NCBI GenBank assembly: GCA_002504525.1
Contig: DATD01000035.1
Coordinates: forward strand, 63,511 to 127,510
Length of the DNA: 64,000 bases
Source: Methanomassiliicoccus sp. UBA345
Lineage (GTDB): Archaea > Thermoplasmatota > Thermoplasmata > Methanomassiliicoccales > Methanomassiliicoccaceae
Direction of reading: 5' to 3'
Shown: piece after piece, positions 31,109 to 39,757 of the stretch
Layout: each line of letters opens with the position of its first letter
How positions within the stretch are numbered: position 1 is the stretch's first letter
The notes under the pieces: model-generated
Seen by the model: only the letters and a program-made list of their open reading frames with translations
Databases searched by the model: none
Told to the model about the DNA's origin: nothing
Program-made: the position numbers and the translations under genes

Positions 31109-31585
31109 GCGGCGAAGGTTCTCAAGCAGGCGCCTATCGTCGACAGCGTCGAAGATGACATGGTCGGCGCGCTTCCCCATGGCCCAGGCGAACGACTGCG
31201 GCCGGCGCAGTGTCAGTTCGATCACGTTGTGCTTGCGAGTGGTGACGCTCACCACCGGGCCGGCCAGGCGGAACGAGACGCCGACCTTTCTGGGCCCGAA
31301 CTCCACGAGATCGGCGCCCAGTATGTTGCTCAACGGTATCACCGCCCTGAAGTACCAGCCCTGTCTCAGCACCAGCGCGTCATCGAGAAGCTCATGACTG
31401 GTGAGGATCGGCGACACTCCGAGAACGAGCACCGCCGCGAGCAACAGGAGCATCACCGCCGCACCGAGGGCCGGGTCGACAGAAGTGCTTGATGTCAGGA
31501 GCAGGGCGATCACGGTCAGGGCGAGAAGCAGCAGGAGATTTGGCAGGAACGCCTGCTTGGAATACGGATACGATGCCATGACCAC
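31058..31585 (-). CDS. two-helix membrane protein with PH-like domain
   Basis: 175 residues: two hydrophobic helices near 13-32 and 40-58, then a soluble beta-rich part (L-V-L-R-Q-G-W-Y-F-R-A-V-I-P-L-S-N-I-L-G-A) typical of small bacterial-PH/YdbS-like membrane proteins. Function unknown. ATG 31579 is an alternative start. The 3' end overlaps nadE on the opposite strand, which I accept because both proteins look complete. Confidence 0.75.
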   Translation of the reverse strand: MVMASYPYSKQAFLPNLLLLLALTVIALLLTSSTSVDPALGAAVMLLLLAAVLVLGVSPILTSHELLDDALVLRQGWYFRAVIPLSNILGADLVEFGPRKVGVSFRLAGPVVSVTTRKHNVIELTLRRPQSFAWAMGKRADHVIFDAVDDRRLLENLRRSFSPVEADGARAKLWD

Positions 31586-31693
31586 GTCCGCGGACCGTCT
31601 GCGAGGATATAGCGCTTCACATTCAAATCAGCATTCTAGAACGCTTGGCAAGGGAAAGCTTTATCAAATACCTCCTTATTTGCGGAGGTACAC

Positions 31694-31766
31694 GCTCCCG
31701 TAGTGTAGCGGCCAATCATGAAGCCCTCTCGAGGCTTCGACTCGGGTTCAAATCCCGACGGGAGCA
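31694..31766 (+). tRNA. tRNA-Glu (CTC)
   Basis: 73 bases: acceptor GCTCCCG/CGGGAGC, anticodon stem AAGCC/GGCTT with loop CTCTCGA (anticodon CTC), T-arm TCGGG-TTCAAAT-CCCGA, discriminator A, CCA encoded at 31767-31769. A TATA-like CTTTATCAAAT lies about 30 bases upstream. No intron. Confidence 0.96.
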
Positions 31767-31985
31767 CCAGCATCTTCTTTTGAGGTTTTGTAGATCATCA
31801 TTATGATACGGCACTCTTGTGCATCATTGGCAAGCCATGTGAGGAGGAAAAATTCTCTTCCGGGCATTGTGGTGCTCCACCGGCTTCGATTATCTTGAGG
31901 TCGCTTCATCAACCGCCCCCATCTGAGATCCCATTCCCATTGGGTGTGCCAGATCTCATATTCTGACAGATGCCTACTGGATCGT

Positions 31986-32321
31986 ATGAACGAAGAGGTC
32001 TCCACCGTCTACGTTACTTTCCCTGATGAGCGAACCGCTCGCAACATATCCAGGTCCCTGGTCGAGCGACGCCTTGCAGCCTGCTCCAACATCTTCGCGA
32101 TAGGTTCCGTTTATTGGTGGAACGGGGAGGTGGAGGAGGGTCCTGAGTTCGCCTCGATGCTGAAGGTCCGTTCGAAGGATTTCCAGGCCGTGGCAGACGC
32201 CATCAGGCAGATGCACCCCTACGAGGTGCCGTGCATCGTACGGTATGACATAGCCGGAGGCTCGGAGGACTACGTGAGATGGATCGTGGAGTCGACGGCC
32301 AGAGGTCCAGAAGATCGATGA
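31986..32321 (+). CDS. cutA: CutA1 divalent-cation tolerance protein
   Basis: 111 residues, the trimeric ferredoxin-like CutA fold. Typical are V-Y-V-T-F-P-D-E-R-T-A-R at the start, L-V-E-R-R-L-A-A-C-S-N-I-F, S-V-Y-W-W-N-G-E-V-E-E and the H-P-Y-E-V-P block. It is linked to copper tolerance in E. coli, with general role unclear. The ATG at 31986 gives the usual length; the frame is open further upstream without a ribosome site. Confidence 0.92.
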   Translation: MNEEVSTVYVTFPDERTARNISRSLVERRLAACSNIFAIGSVYWWNGEVEEGPEFASMLKVRSKDFQAVADAIRQMHPYEVPCIVRYDIAGGSEDYVRWIVESTARGPEDR

Positions 32322-32383
32322 CCTTGACGCCCCTTCGATCCATGTTCCATAATGGCACTCTGGCATGAAGGCATGGAATCGGT

Positions 32384-32554
32384 CTACCGCACCTGTCCCC
32401 GCCCGTGGCACTTCGAGCATACGCCGGTCTGATAACAATAATTGCAGTCGGGGAAGACATCTATATGGTGACCGTAGCCCGGATAACCAAGCTTGCCAGT
32501 CCCTTTACAGTTCCTGCATCGTCCGGTGCCGTTGCACGCTGGGCAGGGTTTCAT
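32384..32554 (-). CDS. small DnaJ-type zinc-finger protein
   Basis: A 56-residue protein containing four C-x2-C pairs: C-P-A-C-N-G-T-G, C-R-N-C-K-G-T-G, C-N-Y-C-Y-Q-T-G and C-S-K-C-H-G-R-G. This is the C-x-x-C-x-G-x-G zinc-centre arrangement of DnaJ without the J domain, so it should bind two zinc ions. GAGGGG precedes the ATG. It fills the otherwise empty 330-base gap between cutA and the 7TM-DUF835 gene. Confidence 0.8.
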   Translation of the reverse strand: MKPCPACNGTGRCRNCKGTGKLGYPGYGHHIDVFPDCNYCYQTGVCSKCHGRGQVR

Positions 32555-32650
32555 GCCCCCTCATCGGCTTGAGGAGATATCACCGTTTTGTTGTCTCACC
32601 GGCCCCCCACTCGGTTGGGCGGCGCTTCTTGCTTAGCCGGGCCGGAACGG

Positions 32651-33826
32651 TCAATTATCGATGATATCCATCTCACGCTCCAGCCGGGGCAGGACCAGCG
32701 GCCCCAGCGCCACCGGGTCCACCATGATGATGAGCTTAGAGCCGGTGACGGTGATGGCGTCCCTGAGCCCATATATGAACTGCATGATCGCCTCCTCGCT
32801 ATTGTAGGCCTCTAGGTACTCCAGGCCGTCCAGCAGGATGACCGCCCTGTCGCTCTTCTGCAGAAAGGTCATGATGCTATGTAGCAACAGGGACAGGCTG
32901 GAGGGGTCGACATGGCTCGCACCGGGCTTGGTGGTGAGCCACAGCATGGGGGTGCTTAACAGCCCATACCGTTCCCTCAGCTGAGAGGGGTGCTTCCGCG
33001 ATATGATCAGGCCCTGCCCACCGGCAGCGATCTCGTTGACGAACATGCGATATGTCAAGTCGTTCCCCTTCGTTTCCACAAGCACGCTGCTTCCCGGCTT
33101 CACACTGGGCGTGCGGGGGCCGCCTTTAACATCCTCACCGACCGGCTCCATGACGAACAGCTTCTGTTGCACCACTCCGTAGCCGATGCATAGGCAGGAT
33201 GCTAGGACGATGGCCGACAGCATCGAGGGGTCCGTTGTCTCGCTTAGCACGAGCTCGACGACCATCAGCGCCGAGAAAACCGGGACCGCCATGCCAGCGA
33301 TCATCGGCAGCATGCGGCGCCTCTCATTGCCGCTGCGCTCCCGCTTGTAGTTCAGGATGAGAACGATGGTGCCGGCGAGGAAGAACAACACGATGCTGAC
33401 ATACCATAGCAGGGATGATGTGTTCAGGAACACCCACCAACCGAACCGATCCTCCGCCACCTCGATGCCTCCTGCAGCCATCGTAAGAGCGAATACCAGT
33501 GTCGCGATGCCGAGCGCCCGGCGGTGACGGACCACCAACGACCCCTCCCTCTCGAACGGCAATAAGAACGCCAGGTACAGCATGCCGCTACCCAGGAGGG
33601 TGGAGGATAGAACGATCCCCCTGGCGAAGAGCAGCGCTGTGGCGCTGTCCGGAGAGGTGATGGTGAGGAGGTCGAACAGGGCGGCCAATGTCGCCATCAT
33701 TGTGACGCCGAAGAATGCCCTCGAACCCAAATGATGCTGATTTCGCCTAAACACATAGATGCCCAGTGCGAAGCATGCGGCCGCCGCGATCACAGAAACC
33801 GACGCCAGCGCCACCTTTTCGATCAT
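32651..33826 (-). CDS. 7TM membrane protein with C-terminal DUF835 domain
   Basis: 391 residues. Residues 1-225 contain seven hydrophobic helices, resembling the 7TM sensor modules fused to archaeal signalling proteins. The C-terminus from about 255 is a DUF835-type domain (Y-R-M-F-V-N-E-I-A-A-G-G-Q-G-L-I-I-S-R-K-H-P, later A-V-I-L-L-D-G-L-E-Y-L and K-L-I-I-M-V-D-P). DUF835 is archaeal and probably an ATPase-derived signalling or scaffolding fold lacking a P-loop. No kinase domain is present. A role in membrane sensing is inferred. Confidence 0.82.
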   Translation of the reverse strand: MIEKVALASVSVIAAAACFALGIYVFRRNQHHLGSRAFFGVTMMATLAALFDLLTITSPDSATALLFARGIVLSSTLLGSGMLYLAFLLPFEREGSLVVRHRRALGIATLVFALTMAAGGIEVAEDRFGWWVFLNTSSLLWYVSIVLFFLAGTIVLILNYKRERSGNERRRMLPMIAGMAVPVFSALMVVELVLSETTDPSMLSAIVLASCLCIGYGVVQQKLFVMEPVGEDVKGGPRTPSVKPGSSVLVETKGNDLTYRMFVNEIAAGGQGLIISRKHPSQLRERYGLLSTPMLWLTTKPGASHVDPSSLSLLLHSIMTFLQKSDRAVILLDGLEYLEAYNSEEAIMQFIYGLRDAITVTGSKLIIMVDPVALGPLVLPRLEREMDIIDN

Positions 33827-34008
33827 CGTTGAGCGCGCATGATGTTTCGGTTATATATTTCATAGCAACCAATCGCCAGAGATGGTCATGCTGTCCACGG
33901 AATGAGGCCGTTCCAGCAGCCCTGCTGTAATATACTTGGCATTTTGATTATCTCAGCAGATACTGTTATATCCGCCCCCGTTCGCATTTAATTCTCAGGG
34001 TGAAAAAG

Positions 34009-34644
34009 ATGGATCAATCAATAAAACCGGCAAGGCCGCGGTCCGGCAGAAAGCTGGTGGCGGCGTTCGCCATATCCGCGATACTGGTGGTGGCCGTGGT
34101 GGCGGCGTTCCTGCTTGGGGCGTTCGACGCTCCGCTCGGCGGGGGCGACGGAACGAACGATGGCGACAACGGCCTGGAGGGCGGCAGCATCGACAGGCTG
34201 CCCTTCGACCTGAAGAACGGCGACTTCATCGAGTACTCGATGATCTCGAGCGGGGGAGGCCTGAGCGGTACGATGAGGATGACATTCCTCAACATCACGG
34301 ACGACTCCTACGATGTTGAGATGGTGCAGACCATCAACGATCAGACGTTCACATTCACATGGAAGGCCGATGGCAACGATACCGTTGGCAGCGTGTACGG
34401 TGATGAAAGTGATAGGTTGGAGGACTTCGGGGAGCTGATCGGAGAGGAGACCACGGACACAGAGCTCGGTCCGAGGAAGGTGGACCACTATCGCGCGACC
34501 GATGACGGCACCGTGGTCGATTACTTCATCGGGGCGGAGTCCCCGATACTGTATCGCACCGTGACGACCGGAGACGACGACAGTGTGCTGACGATCGAGC
34601 TCAGCGACACCAACATCGAGGACATACGGAACGCCAACAGGTAG
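34009..34644 (+). CDS. exported, membrane-anchored protein of unknown function
   Basis: 211 residues. A basic N-terminus (K-P-A-R-P-R-S-G-R-K) is followed by one hydrophobic helix (residues 18-40), then a Gly/Asp-rich linker and an acidic beta-rich domain outside the cell. No lipobox or family recognised. AGGGTG lies six bases before the ATG. A GTG at 34000 is the alternative start. It is followed by a strong hairpin, so it is probably monocistronic. Confidence 0.72.
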   Translation: MDQSIKPARPRSGRKLVAAFAISAILVVAVVAAFLLGAFDAPLGGGDGTNDGDNGLEGGSIDRLPFDLKNGDFIEYSMISSGGGLSGTMRMTFLNITDDSYDVEMVQTINDQTFTFTWKADGNDTVGSVYGDESDRLEDFGELIGEETTDTELGPRKVDHYRATDDGTVVDYFIGAESPILYRTVTTGDDDSVLTIELSDTNIEDIRNANR

Positions 34645-34679
34645 TCGGGACGGCTGGCACCCCAGCCCCGCACCGCACC

Positions 34680-34698
34680 GCGGCCCCGGCGGGGCCGC
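34680..34698 (+). terminator. GC-rich hairpin after the exported-protein gene
   Basis: Perfect GCGGCCCC-GGC-GGGGCCGC stem-loop, 36 bases past the stop. The T-tract is weak (CTCAACCCTTTC), so the terminator call is tentative. Confidence 0.5.
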
Positions 34699-34798
34699 TC
34701 AACCCTTTCATCTAGGGCCGATTGGGCGGCAAGGCCCTAGTCATTTACAGCCACCCGTCAGTAATTATTAAATCGTCTCTTATATTGCTCCTTCTCAT

Positions 34799-35782
34799 AT
34801 GGTCGAGGTCAAGGATCCCGTCATCGAGGCGAACGAGCTGGTGCGGATCTACCGGAGCTCCACTGGCATCTTCCGGAAGAAGAGGAAGGAGACCCTAGCG
34901 GTCGACCACATATCCTTCTCGGTAGGCCGTGGTGAGCTGTTCGGCATCCTCGGTCCGAACGGCGCCGGGAAGACCACGACCATAAAGATGCTCACCACGC
35001 TCCTGATCCCCACTGCGGGGAATGCATCCATTCTCGGCTATGATGTTCGGGAGGACGCTATGGAGGTGCGCAAGCGCATCGGCCTCGTCCTCGGAGGGGA
35101 GCGCGGCCTCTATTACCGCGTGTCCGGCCGTCAGAACCTCCGGTACTTCGCTGACCTCTATGGCGTTCCCCTGCAGGACCGCGACCGCCGCATCCAGGAG
35201 GTCCTCGACATGGTCGGGCTTACCGAGAAAGCGGACACCAAGGTGGAGAACTATTCTCGCGGGATGAAGCAGAAGCTCCACATCGCCAAGGGCATCGTCC
35301 ACGATCCCGAGGTGATATTCATGGACGAGCCCACCATCGGGCTGGACCCCCAGGCGTCCAGGGAGACGCGCAGGATGACCCAGGACCTCATAGGCATGGG
35401 GAAGACCATCCTGTTGACCACTCACTACATGTTCGAGGCCGATGAGCTGTGCGGCCGCATCGCGGTCATCAACGGCGGCAAGCTATTGGCCATGGACACC
35501 CCGTCCGGGCTGAAGTCCCTGGTCAAGGACACCTCGGTCATCGAGGTGGAGGGATTCGGCATCACCGACCAGGAGATGGATAAGGTCAGGGGACTGGATG
35601 GCGTGCGGACGGTATCGTCGACGGCCAATGGCTCCAAGCAGGTCATGCGGGTGCAGGTCTGCGATGCCGGAGAATTGCTGACGCCGGTCACCAGATCGCT
35701 GGAGTGCAGGGTGCTGGACGTCCGCGTGAAGGAGCCGACGCTGGAGGACGCATATCTCTGGTTGGTGGAAGGTCATGCCTAG
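34799..35782 (+). CDS. ABC-2 exporter ATPase (DrrA-like), intact
   Basis: 327 residues. Walker A I-L-G-P-N-G-A-G-K-T-T, signature Y-S-R-G-M-K-Q-K, Walker B V-I-F-M-D-E-P-T-I-G-L-D, plus the C-terminal extension ending L-E-D-A-Y-L-W-L-V-E. An insertion T-G-I-F-R-K-K-R-K-E-T near residues 18-28 is typical of natA/CcmA-like members. A TATA-like element about 30 bases before the ATG suggests leaderless transcription. First gene of a three-gene operon with two permeases; the substrate is unknown. Confidence 0.92.
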   Translation: MVEVKDPVIEANELVRIYRSSTGIFRKKRKETLAVDHISFSVGRGELFGILGPNGAGKTTTIKMLTTLLIPTAGNASILGYDVREDAMEVRKRIGLVLGGERGLYYRVSGRQNLRYFADLYGVPLQDRDRRIQEVLDMVGLTEKADTKVENYSRGMKQKLHIAKGIVHDPEVIFMDEPTIGLDPQASRETRRMTQDLIGMGKTILLTTHYMFEADELCGRIAVINGGKLLAMDTPSGLKSLVKDTSVIEVEGFGITDQEMDKVRGLDGVRTVSSTANGSKQVMRVQVCDAGELLTPVTRSLECRVLDVRVKEPTLEDAYLWLVEGHA

Positions 35783-36593
35783 GCTCCGCGCCATGACCGC
35801 CTCGTTCCGGCAGCAGGCGTTCCACTTTCTGTCGGCCCCGAGCTGGCTGATACCGAACATCATCGCCCCGTTCGTCATTACCATGGTGGTGCTGCTGATG
35901 TACCAGGAGGTCACCGGGCCGGCGATCCTGTACGCCGTGCTGGGCGGGGGCATGATGGGCATGTGGGGCAACACCCTGTACGCTTCCGGGTACTCGATCC
36001 AGTCGGAGCGGTGGTGGGGCACCATCGAGGCGGTGCTGGTAGTGCCATCATCTCTCATCTGGATCATCGCCGGGAGGACCATCTGGAACGCTCTCATCGG
36101 AGTGGTCAACGGCCTCCTGGTGCTGGTGATCGCGGTGGTGGCGTTCGGCGTCCCCATGGACATCGCCGACCCGTTCATGTTCATCGTCTCCTTCCTTATG
36201 ACGATGTTCTCGCTGGCCGCTCTCGGACTGCTGTTCAGCTCCGCGTTCGTGCTAACGCGCCAGGCCGGGGTGCTCACCAACGGGCTGGAGTTCCCTATCT
36301 ATGTAGCCAGCGGATGCCTGTTCCCCATCATCCTGCTCCCCGGGTGGGCTCACCCTCTATCGATGTCACTGGCTCCCACCTGGGGCATCGATGCCATCAG
36401 GGAGGCGGCCGGCTTCAGCCCTGAGGATTCTATATGGGCCACCGTGCTTGGCGCGTCCCCCGACGCGGGATTCATACTCCTAGACCTGGCGATGGTGGCG
36501 TTGCTGGCGATCGTCTACATAGCGGTGGCGGTCATCCTGTTCCGCGTGGTGGAGAAGCAGGCCCGACTGACCGGAGAACTGGGGAGGGTCTGA
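35775..36593 (+). CDS. ABC-2 exporter permease 1
   Basis: 272 residues with six hydrophobic helices. The N-terminus is R-A-M-T-A-S-F-R-Q-Q-A-F-H-F-L-S-A-P-S-W-L, and the ABC-2 transport motif region (G-L-E-F-P-I-Y-V-A-S-G-C-L-F-P) lies near residue 175. It overlaps the ATPase gene by eight bases. With permease 2 it probably forms a heterodimeric channel. Confidence 0.9.
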   Translation: MPRLRAMTASFRQQAFHFLSAPSWLIPNIIAPFVITMVVLLMYQEVTGPAILYAVLGGGMMGMWGNTLYASGYSIQSERWWGTIEAVLVVPSSLIWIIAGRTIWNALIGVVNGLLVLVIAVVAFGVPMDIADPFMFIVSFLMTMFSLAALGLLFSSAFVLTRQAGVLTNGLEFPIYVASGCLFPIILLPGWAHPLSMSLAPTWGIDAIREAAGFSPEDSIWATVLGASPDAGFILLDLAMVALLAIVYIAVAVILFRVVEKQARLTGELGRV

Positions 36594-36594
36594 G

Positions 36595-37404
36595 GTGAAC
36601 GCCAACGTTATGCAGTTCAGCAGGGTGTTCTGGAGCTCCGCGGTCATTGCCAAGAAGGCGCTGTTCTCGTGGTTGAACCCGTCGCTGTGGCTGATGCAGC
36701 TGTTCACCATGTCGCTGTTCCAGATCGCCATGTTCTGGTACATTGCCCAGTACGTCAATCCGGGGCAGTCGCTGGACTACATCATCGTGGGCAACGCGAT
36801 GCAGAGCATCGCCTATGTCGCGGTGTTCGCCGTGACGAACATCACCGGCGAAGAGAAGGAATCGGGAACGCTGCCTGCCGTGCTGGTCACCCCGGCCAAC
36901 CGGTTCGCCATGTTCGTCGGCAAGGCCATGTTCCAGGTCCTCAACAGCATGGCCACGGTGGCCGTGGCGTTCTTCTACGCCATCGTGGTGTTCGGTCTGG
37001 ACTTTTCCAGCGTGGACCTCCTGACCCTGGCGGTCGTCATCGCCGTCACCTGCTTCGCCACGGTCGGCTTCGGCCTCATGCTCTCCTCCATGGGCTTCTA
37101 TCTGAGGACGACAATGGTCCTGGCCAACATATTCCTGTTCATGGGGTTGCTGTTCTGCGGGGTCAACTTCCCGGTGTCCGACCTTCCCGAGTTCCTCCAG
37201 CCCATCTCTTACGCGATTCCCATGACCTACGGCACCGACGCCGCCCGCATGGCGGTGGAGGGGGCGTCCCTCACCGACCCGGCGATAATGAGCCTTCTGG
37301 GCTCCGAGCTGCTGGTGGCGGCCGTGGCGGTGCTGATCGGCTACGCCATAATGCTCGCCTTCGAGCGGTTGGCCAGGCGGAAGGGGACACTGGAGATGTT
37401 CTGA
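36595..37404 (+). CDS. ABC-2 exporter permease 2
   Basis: 269 residues and six hydrophobic helices, with a family-typical N-terminus (K-A-L-F-S-W-L-N-P-S-L-W-L-M-Q) and E-E-K-E-S-G-T-L-P-A-V-L-V-T-P near the first cytoplasmic loop. The GTG start at 36595 is one base after the stop of permease 1; ATG 36610 is an alternative. Last gene of the exporter operon. Confidence 0.9.
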   Translation: MNANVMQFSRVFWSSAVIAKKALFSWLNPSLWLMQLFTMSLFQIAMFWYIAQYVNPGQSLDYIIVGNAMQSIAYVAVFAVTNITGEEKESGTLPAVLVTPANRFAMFVGKAMFQVLNSMATVAVAFFYAIVVFGLDFSSVDLLTLAVVIAVTCFATVGFGLMLSSMGFYLRTTMVLANIFLFMGLLFCGVNFPVSDLPEFLQPISYAIPMTYGTDAARMAVEGASLTDPAIMSLLGSELLVAAVAVLIGYAIMLAFERLARRKGTLEMF

Positions 37405-37534
37405 GGCCCGCCCCTTCGCCTTGGTCGGGGCCAAGCCCACTCTCTCATTCAGATATTGTTCATGATTATCCTAGTTGGTAACAGTAAAATGGATATATCA
37501 TCAGCGTCCAAATCAAACTGGTAGGCGAGAGGGC

Positions 37535-37693
37535 ATGGCAAGCAAGACCAAGCTGATGAAGAAGGAGGCGGAGGCCGAGATCGAGAGGTCGGAGGTCGCC
37601 AAGAGCGAGGCGGAGGATCGGAAGGAGTCCGCCGAGCTGAAGAGGGACGTCGCCGACGTCGGCGAGAAGATCAAGAAGAAGATCACGAGGTAA
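37535..37693 (+). CDS. small charged helical protein
   Basis: 52 residues, about half Lys/Glu/Arg/Asp, predicted as one continuous amphipathic helix (K-E-A-E-A-E-I-E-R-S-E-V-A-K-S-E-A-E). No cysteine, no membrane segment, no known family. GAGAGG precedes the ATG. Only four bases separate it from the disordered-protein gene, so the two share a transcript and probably a stress-related or scaffolding job. Confidence 0.7.
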   Translation: MASKTKLMKKEAEAEIERSEVAKSEAEDRKESAELKRDVADVGEKIKKKITR

Positions 37694-37697
37694 TATC

Positions 37698-38825
37698 ATG
37701 AACGATCCAAGGACGGAAGCAAGGAGAAGGCTGGAGGACGAGGAAAGGATGCGCCGGCTCAGGGAGGGCGGCGAGAGCCAGAGGGCGCAGCTGGCGATCG
37801 AGGAGGCGCAAAGGGCCTCTCGGACCGGGCAGGAAGGTCCCGCTTACTCTGGCCTGACGCCTCAGGAGGAGGAGAGACGTCGGCTCATGAGCGGCCAGGG
37901 AGCGCCTCACGCAGGGATGGGGGAGGACCAGAGGGCCTCCATGGCCTCATGGAGCCGGGAGGGCCGAGAGGGCATGACGATGGAGGACCGCGTGGCGCGG
38001 GACATCCGCGAGGAGCGAGAGCCCATGCCCGGTCGCACCCCGGCCGAGCAGATGAGCGAGAGGGAAAGAGAGAGAGGCTATGGCAGGGGTGAGATGCCTA
38101 CCACCTACTCCCGGAGGGAGGGCCCTGTAGAGGAGAGACCTACGCTGGGGGAGCAGACGGCCAGGGCCGCGATGGGTACTGAAGGTCGCCGTGATTACGG
38201 CACTGCCGAGAGAATGGCCCGCGGAGACCTCGGAAGGGCCGGAGGCGGCACTTACTACTACGAGGGGAGGGAGAGCCAAGCATCGGGCGAGGCAGCTCCC
38301 CAGAGCTATTTCGGGCGGACCGATTACATGCCGTCAAGGAAGCCGCCAATAGAGGCGGAGCCTACTCCCGGAGAGAGGATGAGGGAGAGAGGCGGCGGCA
38401 TGGCCGCGACAGCCGGAGAGGCGGGCGGCCAGGCGGTCACCAAGGCCAAGGGCATGGGCGAACAGGCCCTGGGAAGGACCAAGGAGTACGGCCGCCGCAT
38501 CGGCGAGAGGACCAGAGAGGCCACCGGAGGCGCCAAGGCCGAGGACGTTGCCACTCAGGCGGGTGAGTCGATCGGCCGGGGCATCCGGAAGGTCGCGGCC
38601 GTCGGGGCCGGCATCCTGTCGGGGCTGCGCCGCGGCGTCGAGAGCTCCTCTCGCGAGGGTAGGGAACAGGGCTATGAGCGCGAGAGGAGAGGAGAGATGC
38701 GCGAACCCGAGGAGAGGATGACCCAGGAGCGCGAATACCGGGAAGCCTCTGAGGACATGCCTAGGGGCGAGTACCGGGAGACCGAGTACCGGGAAGTAAG
38801 GAGAAAAGAGGAACCGAAGCGCTGA
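37698..38825 (+). CDS. long intrinsically disordered R/E-rich protein with LEA-like segment
   Basis: 375 residues of very biased composition: Arg, Glu and Gly dominate, with no cysteine and almost no long hydrophobic stretch. Short blocks recur, such as R-E-R-E-R-G-Y and E-Y-R-E and E-R-M. Residues about 235-315 have the Ala/Lys/Gly helical pattern of LEA or CsbD-like proteins (A-G-E-A-G-G-Q-A-V-T-K-A-K-G-M-G-E-Q-A). I infer a desiccation- or stress-protective role; no family is certain. It ends in a strong GC hairpin. Confidence 0.75.
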   Translation: MNDPRTEARRRLEDEERMRRLREGGESQRAQLAIEEAQRASRTGQEGPAYSGLTPQEEERRRLMSGQGAPHAGMGEDQRASMASWSREGREGMTMEDRVARDIREEREPMPGRTPAEQMSERERERGYGRGEMPTTYSRREGPVEERPTLGEQTARAAMGTEGRRDYGTAERMARGDLGRAGGGTYYYEGRESQASGEAAPQSYFGRTDYMPSRKPPIEAEPTPGERMRERGGGMAATAGEAGGQAVTKAKGMGEQALGRTKEYGRRIGERTREATGGAKAEDVATQAGESIGRGIRKVAAVGAGILSGLRRGVESSSREGREQGYERERRGEMREPEERMTQEREYREASEDMPRGEYRETEYREVRRKEEPKR

Positions 38826-38838
38826 ACCCAAGCGCAAC

Positions 38839-38861
38839 GCCCCGGGCGGCGCGCCCGGGGC
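38839..38861 (+). terminator. 9-bp GC hairpin after the disordered-protein gene
   Basis: GCCCCGGGC-GGCGC-GCCCGGGGC, 14 bases past the stop and between convergent genes. No clear T-run follows (CTGAAAACCC), so it may end transcription by structure alone or serve both strands. Confidence 0.55.
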
Positions 38862-38899
38862 TGAAAACCCATTCGTTTGGAAAAGGATGGCCTTTCGGC

Positions 38900-39430
38900 T
38901 CATCCGAATGTTTTCTTGTACAGTTCCATGCCGTCGAGAATGCACTGCATCGCCGATTCCCGGCCCTCCCAGCCCAGCACCTCGGTCCTCTTGTTCTCTT
39001 CCAGGTGCTTGTAGGTGCGGAAGAACTCGGCGATCTCGTCGAGGTAGTGGGTCGGCAGGTCGGTAAGGTCGTGGTATTCACGGTTGCGCGGGTCGCGTAT
39101 GGCGGCGCACAACACCTTGTCATCGGCGCCTTTCTCGTCCCTCATGCGTAACAACCCCAGCGGTCTCACCTCCAGGACACAGCCGATGAAGGTCGGCTCG
39201 GATATGACTACCATCGCGTCTAAGGCGTCGCCGTCCTCATAGAATGTCTGGGGGATCATCCCGTATTCGAGAGGGAAGACTACGCTGGAGTGGAGTACGC
39301 GGTCGAGCATGATGGCGTCGTATTCCTTGGAGACCTCGTACTTGTTCTTGCTCCCTTTAGGGGTCTCCACTATGACATACACGTTCCTCGGCGGATCCTT
39401 GCCGGGGGATAGTTCCTTGAATAAGGTCAT
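38900..39430 (-). CDS. ppa: inorganic pyrophosphatase (family I)
   Basis: Hydrolyses pyrophosphate from biosynthesis. 176 residues. The metal motif D-G-D-A-L-D-A-M-V (family D-x-D-P-x-D region) and Y-G-M-I-P-Q-T-F-Y are clear, with V-I-V-E-T-P-K-G-S-K-N-K-Y-E near the start. I start at ATG 39430; one nine bases upstream is possible. Single gene with sec61-beta upstream on the same strand. Confidence 0.95.
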   Translation of the reverse strand: MTLFKELSPGKDPPRNVYVIVETPKGSKNKYEVSKEYDAIMLDRVLHSSVVFPLEYGMIPQTFYEDGDALDAMVVISEPTFIGCVLEVRPLGLLRMRDEKGADDKVLCAAIRDPRNREYHDLTDLPTHYLDEIAEFFRTYKHLEENKRTEVLGWEGRESAMQCILDGMELYKKTFG

Positions 39431-39526
39431 TGATACCAAAAATGGGCAGAGGCGCTCCCCATATTATTCTTTTCTAATCTACGCTGGCGCTGCAGATGGG
39501 TCGGAGCATGAAATGCCCGGCCGCCT

Positions 39527-39697
39527 TCAGACCGGCCAGATGGCGCCTGCCAGCAGCACGACCACAATTGTCATGACGATGGCGGCGACGATGTAAGTGG
39601 GCTTCAGGACCGGCCCCTTCTCCGACTCGGAGTCGAAATAACGTATGAGGCCAGCAGCCGATTGGAAGCCCTGGTTCTTCTTGCTCTTGGGGGGCAT
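39527..39697 (-). CDS. secG: preprotein translocase Sec61-beta subunit
   Basis: 56 residues. It begins M-P-P-K-S-K-K-N-Q-G-F-Q-S-A-A-G-L-I-R-Y-F-D, the conserved archaeal Sec61-beta head, and ends with a single membrane helix (I-V-A-A-I-V-M-T-I-V-V-V-L-L-A-G-A-I). It is the small, tail-anchored partner of SecYE. Ribosome site unclear (GATCTCC before the ATG). The size makes it easy to miss. Confidence 0.92.
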   Translation of the reverse strand: MPPKSKKNQGFQSAAGLIRYFDSESEKGPVLKPTYIVAAIVMTIVVVLLAGAIWPV

Positions 39698-39757
39698 GGA
39701 GATCGAACCGTGAATCCTCGATGTTCGTATTTAACTTTATGCGACATCCTCGGCGGT

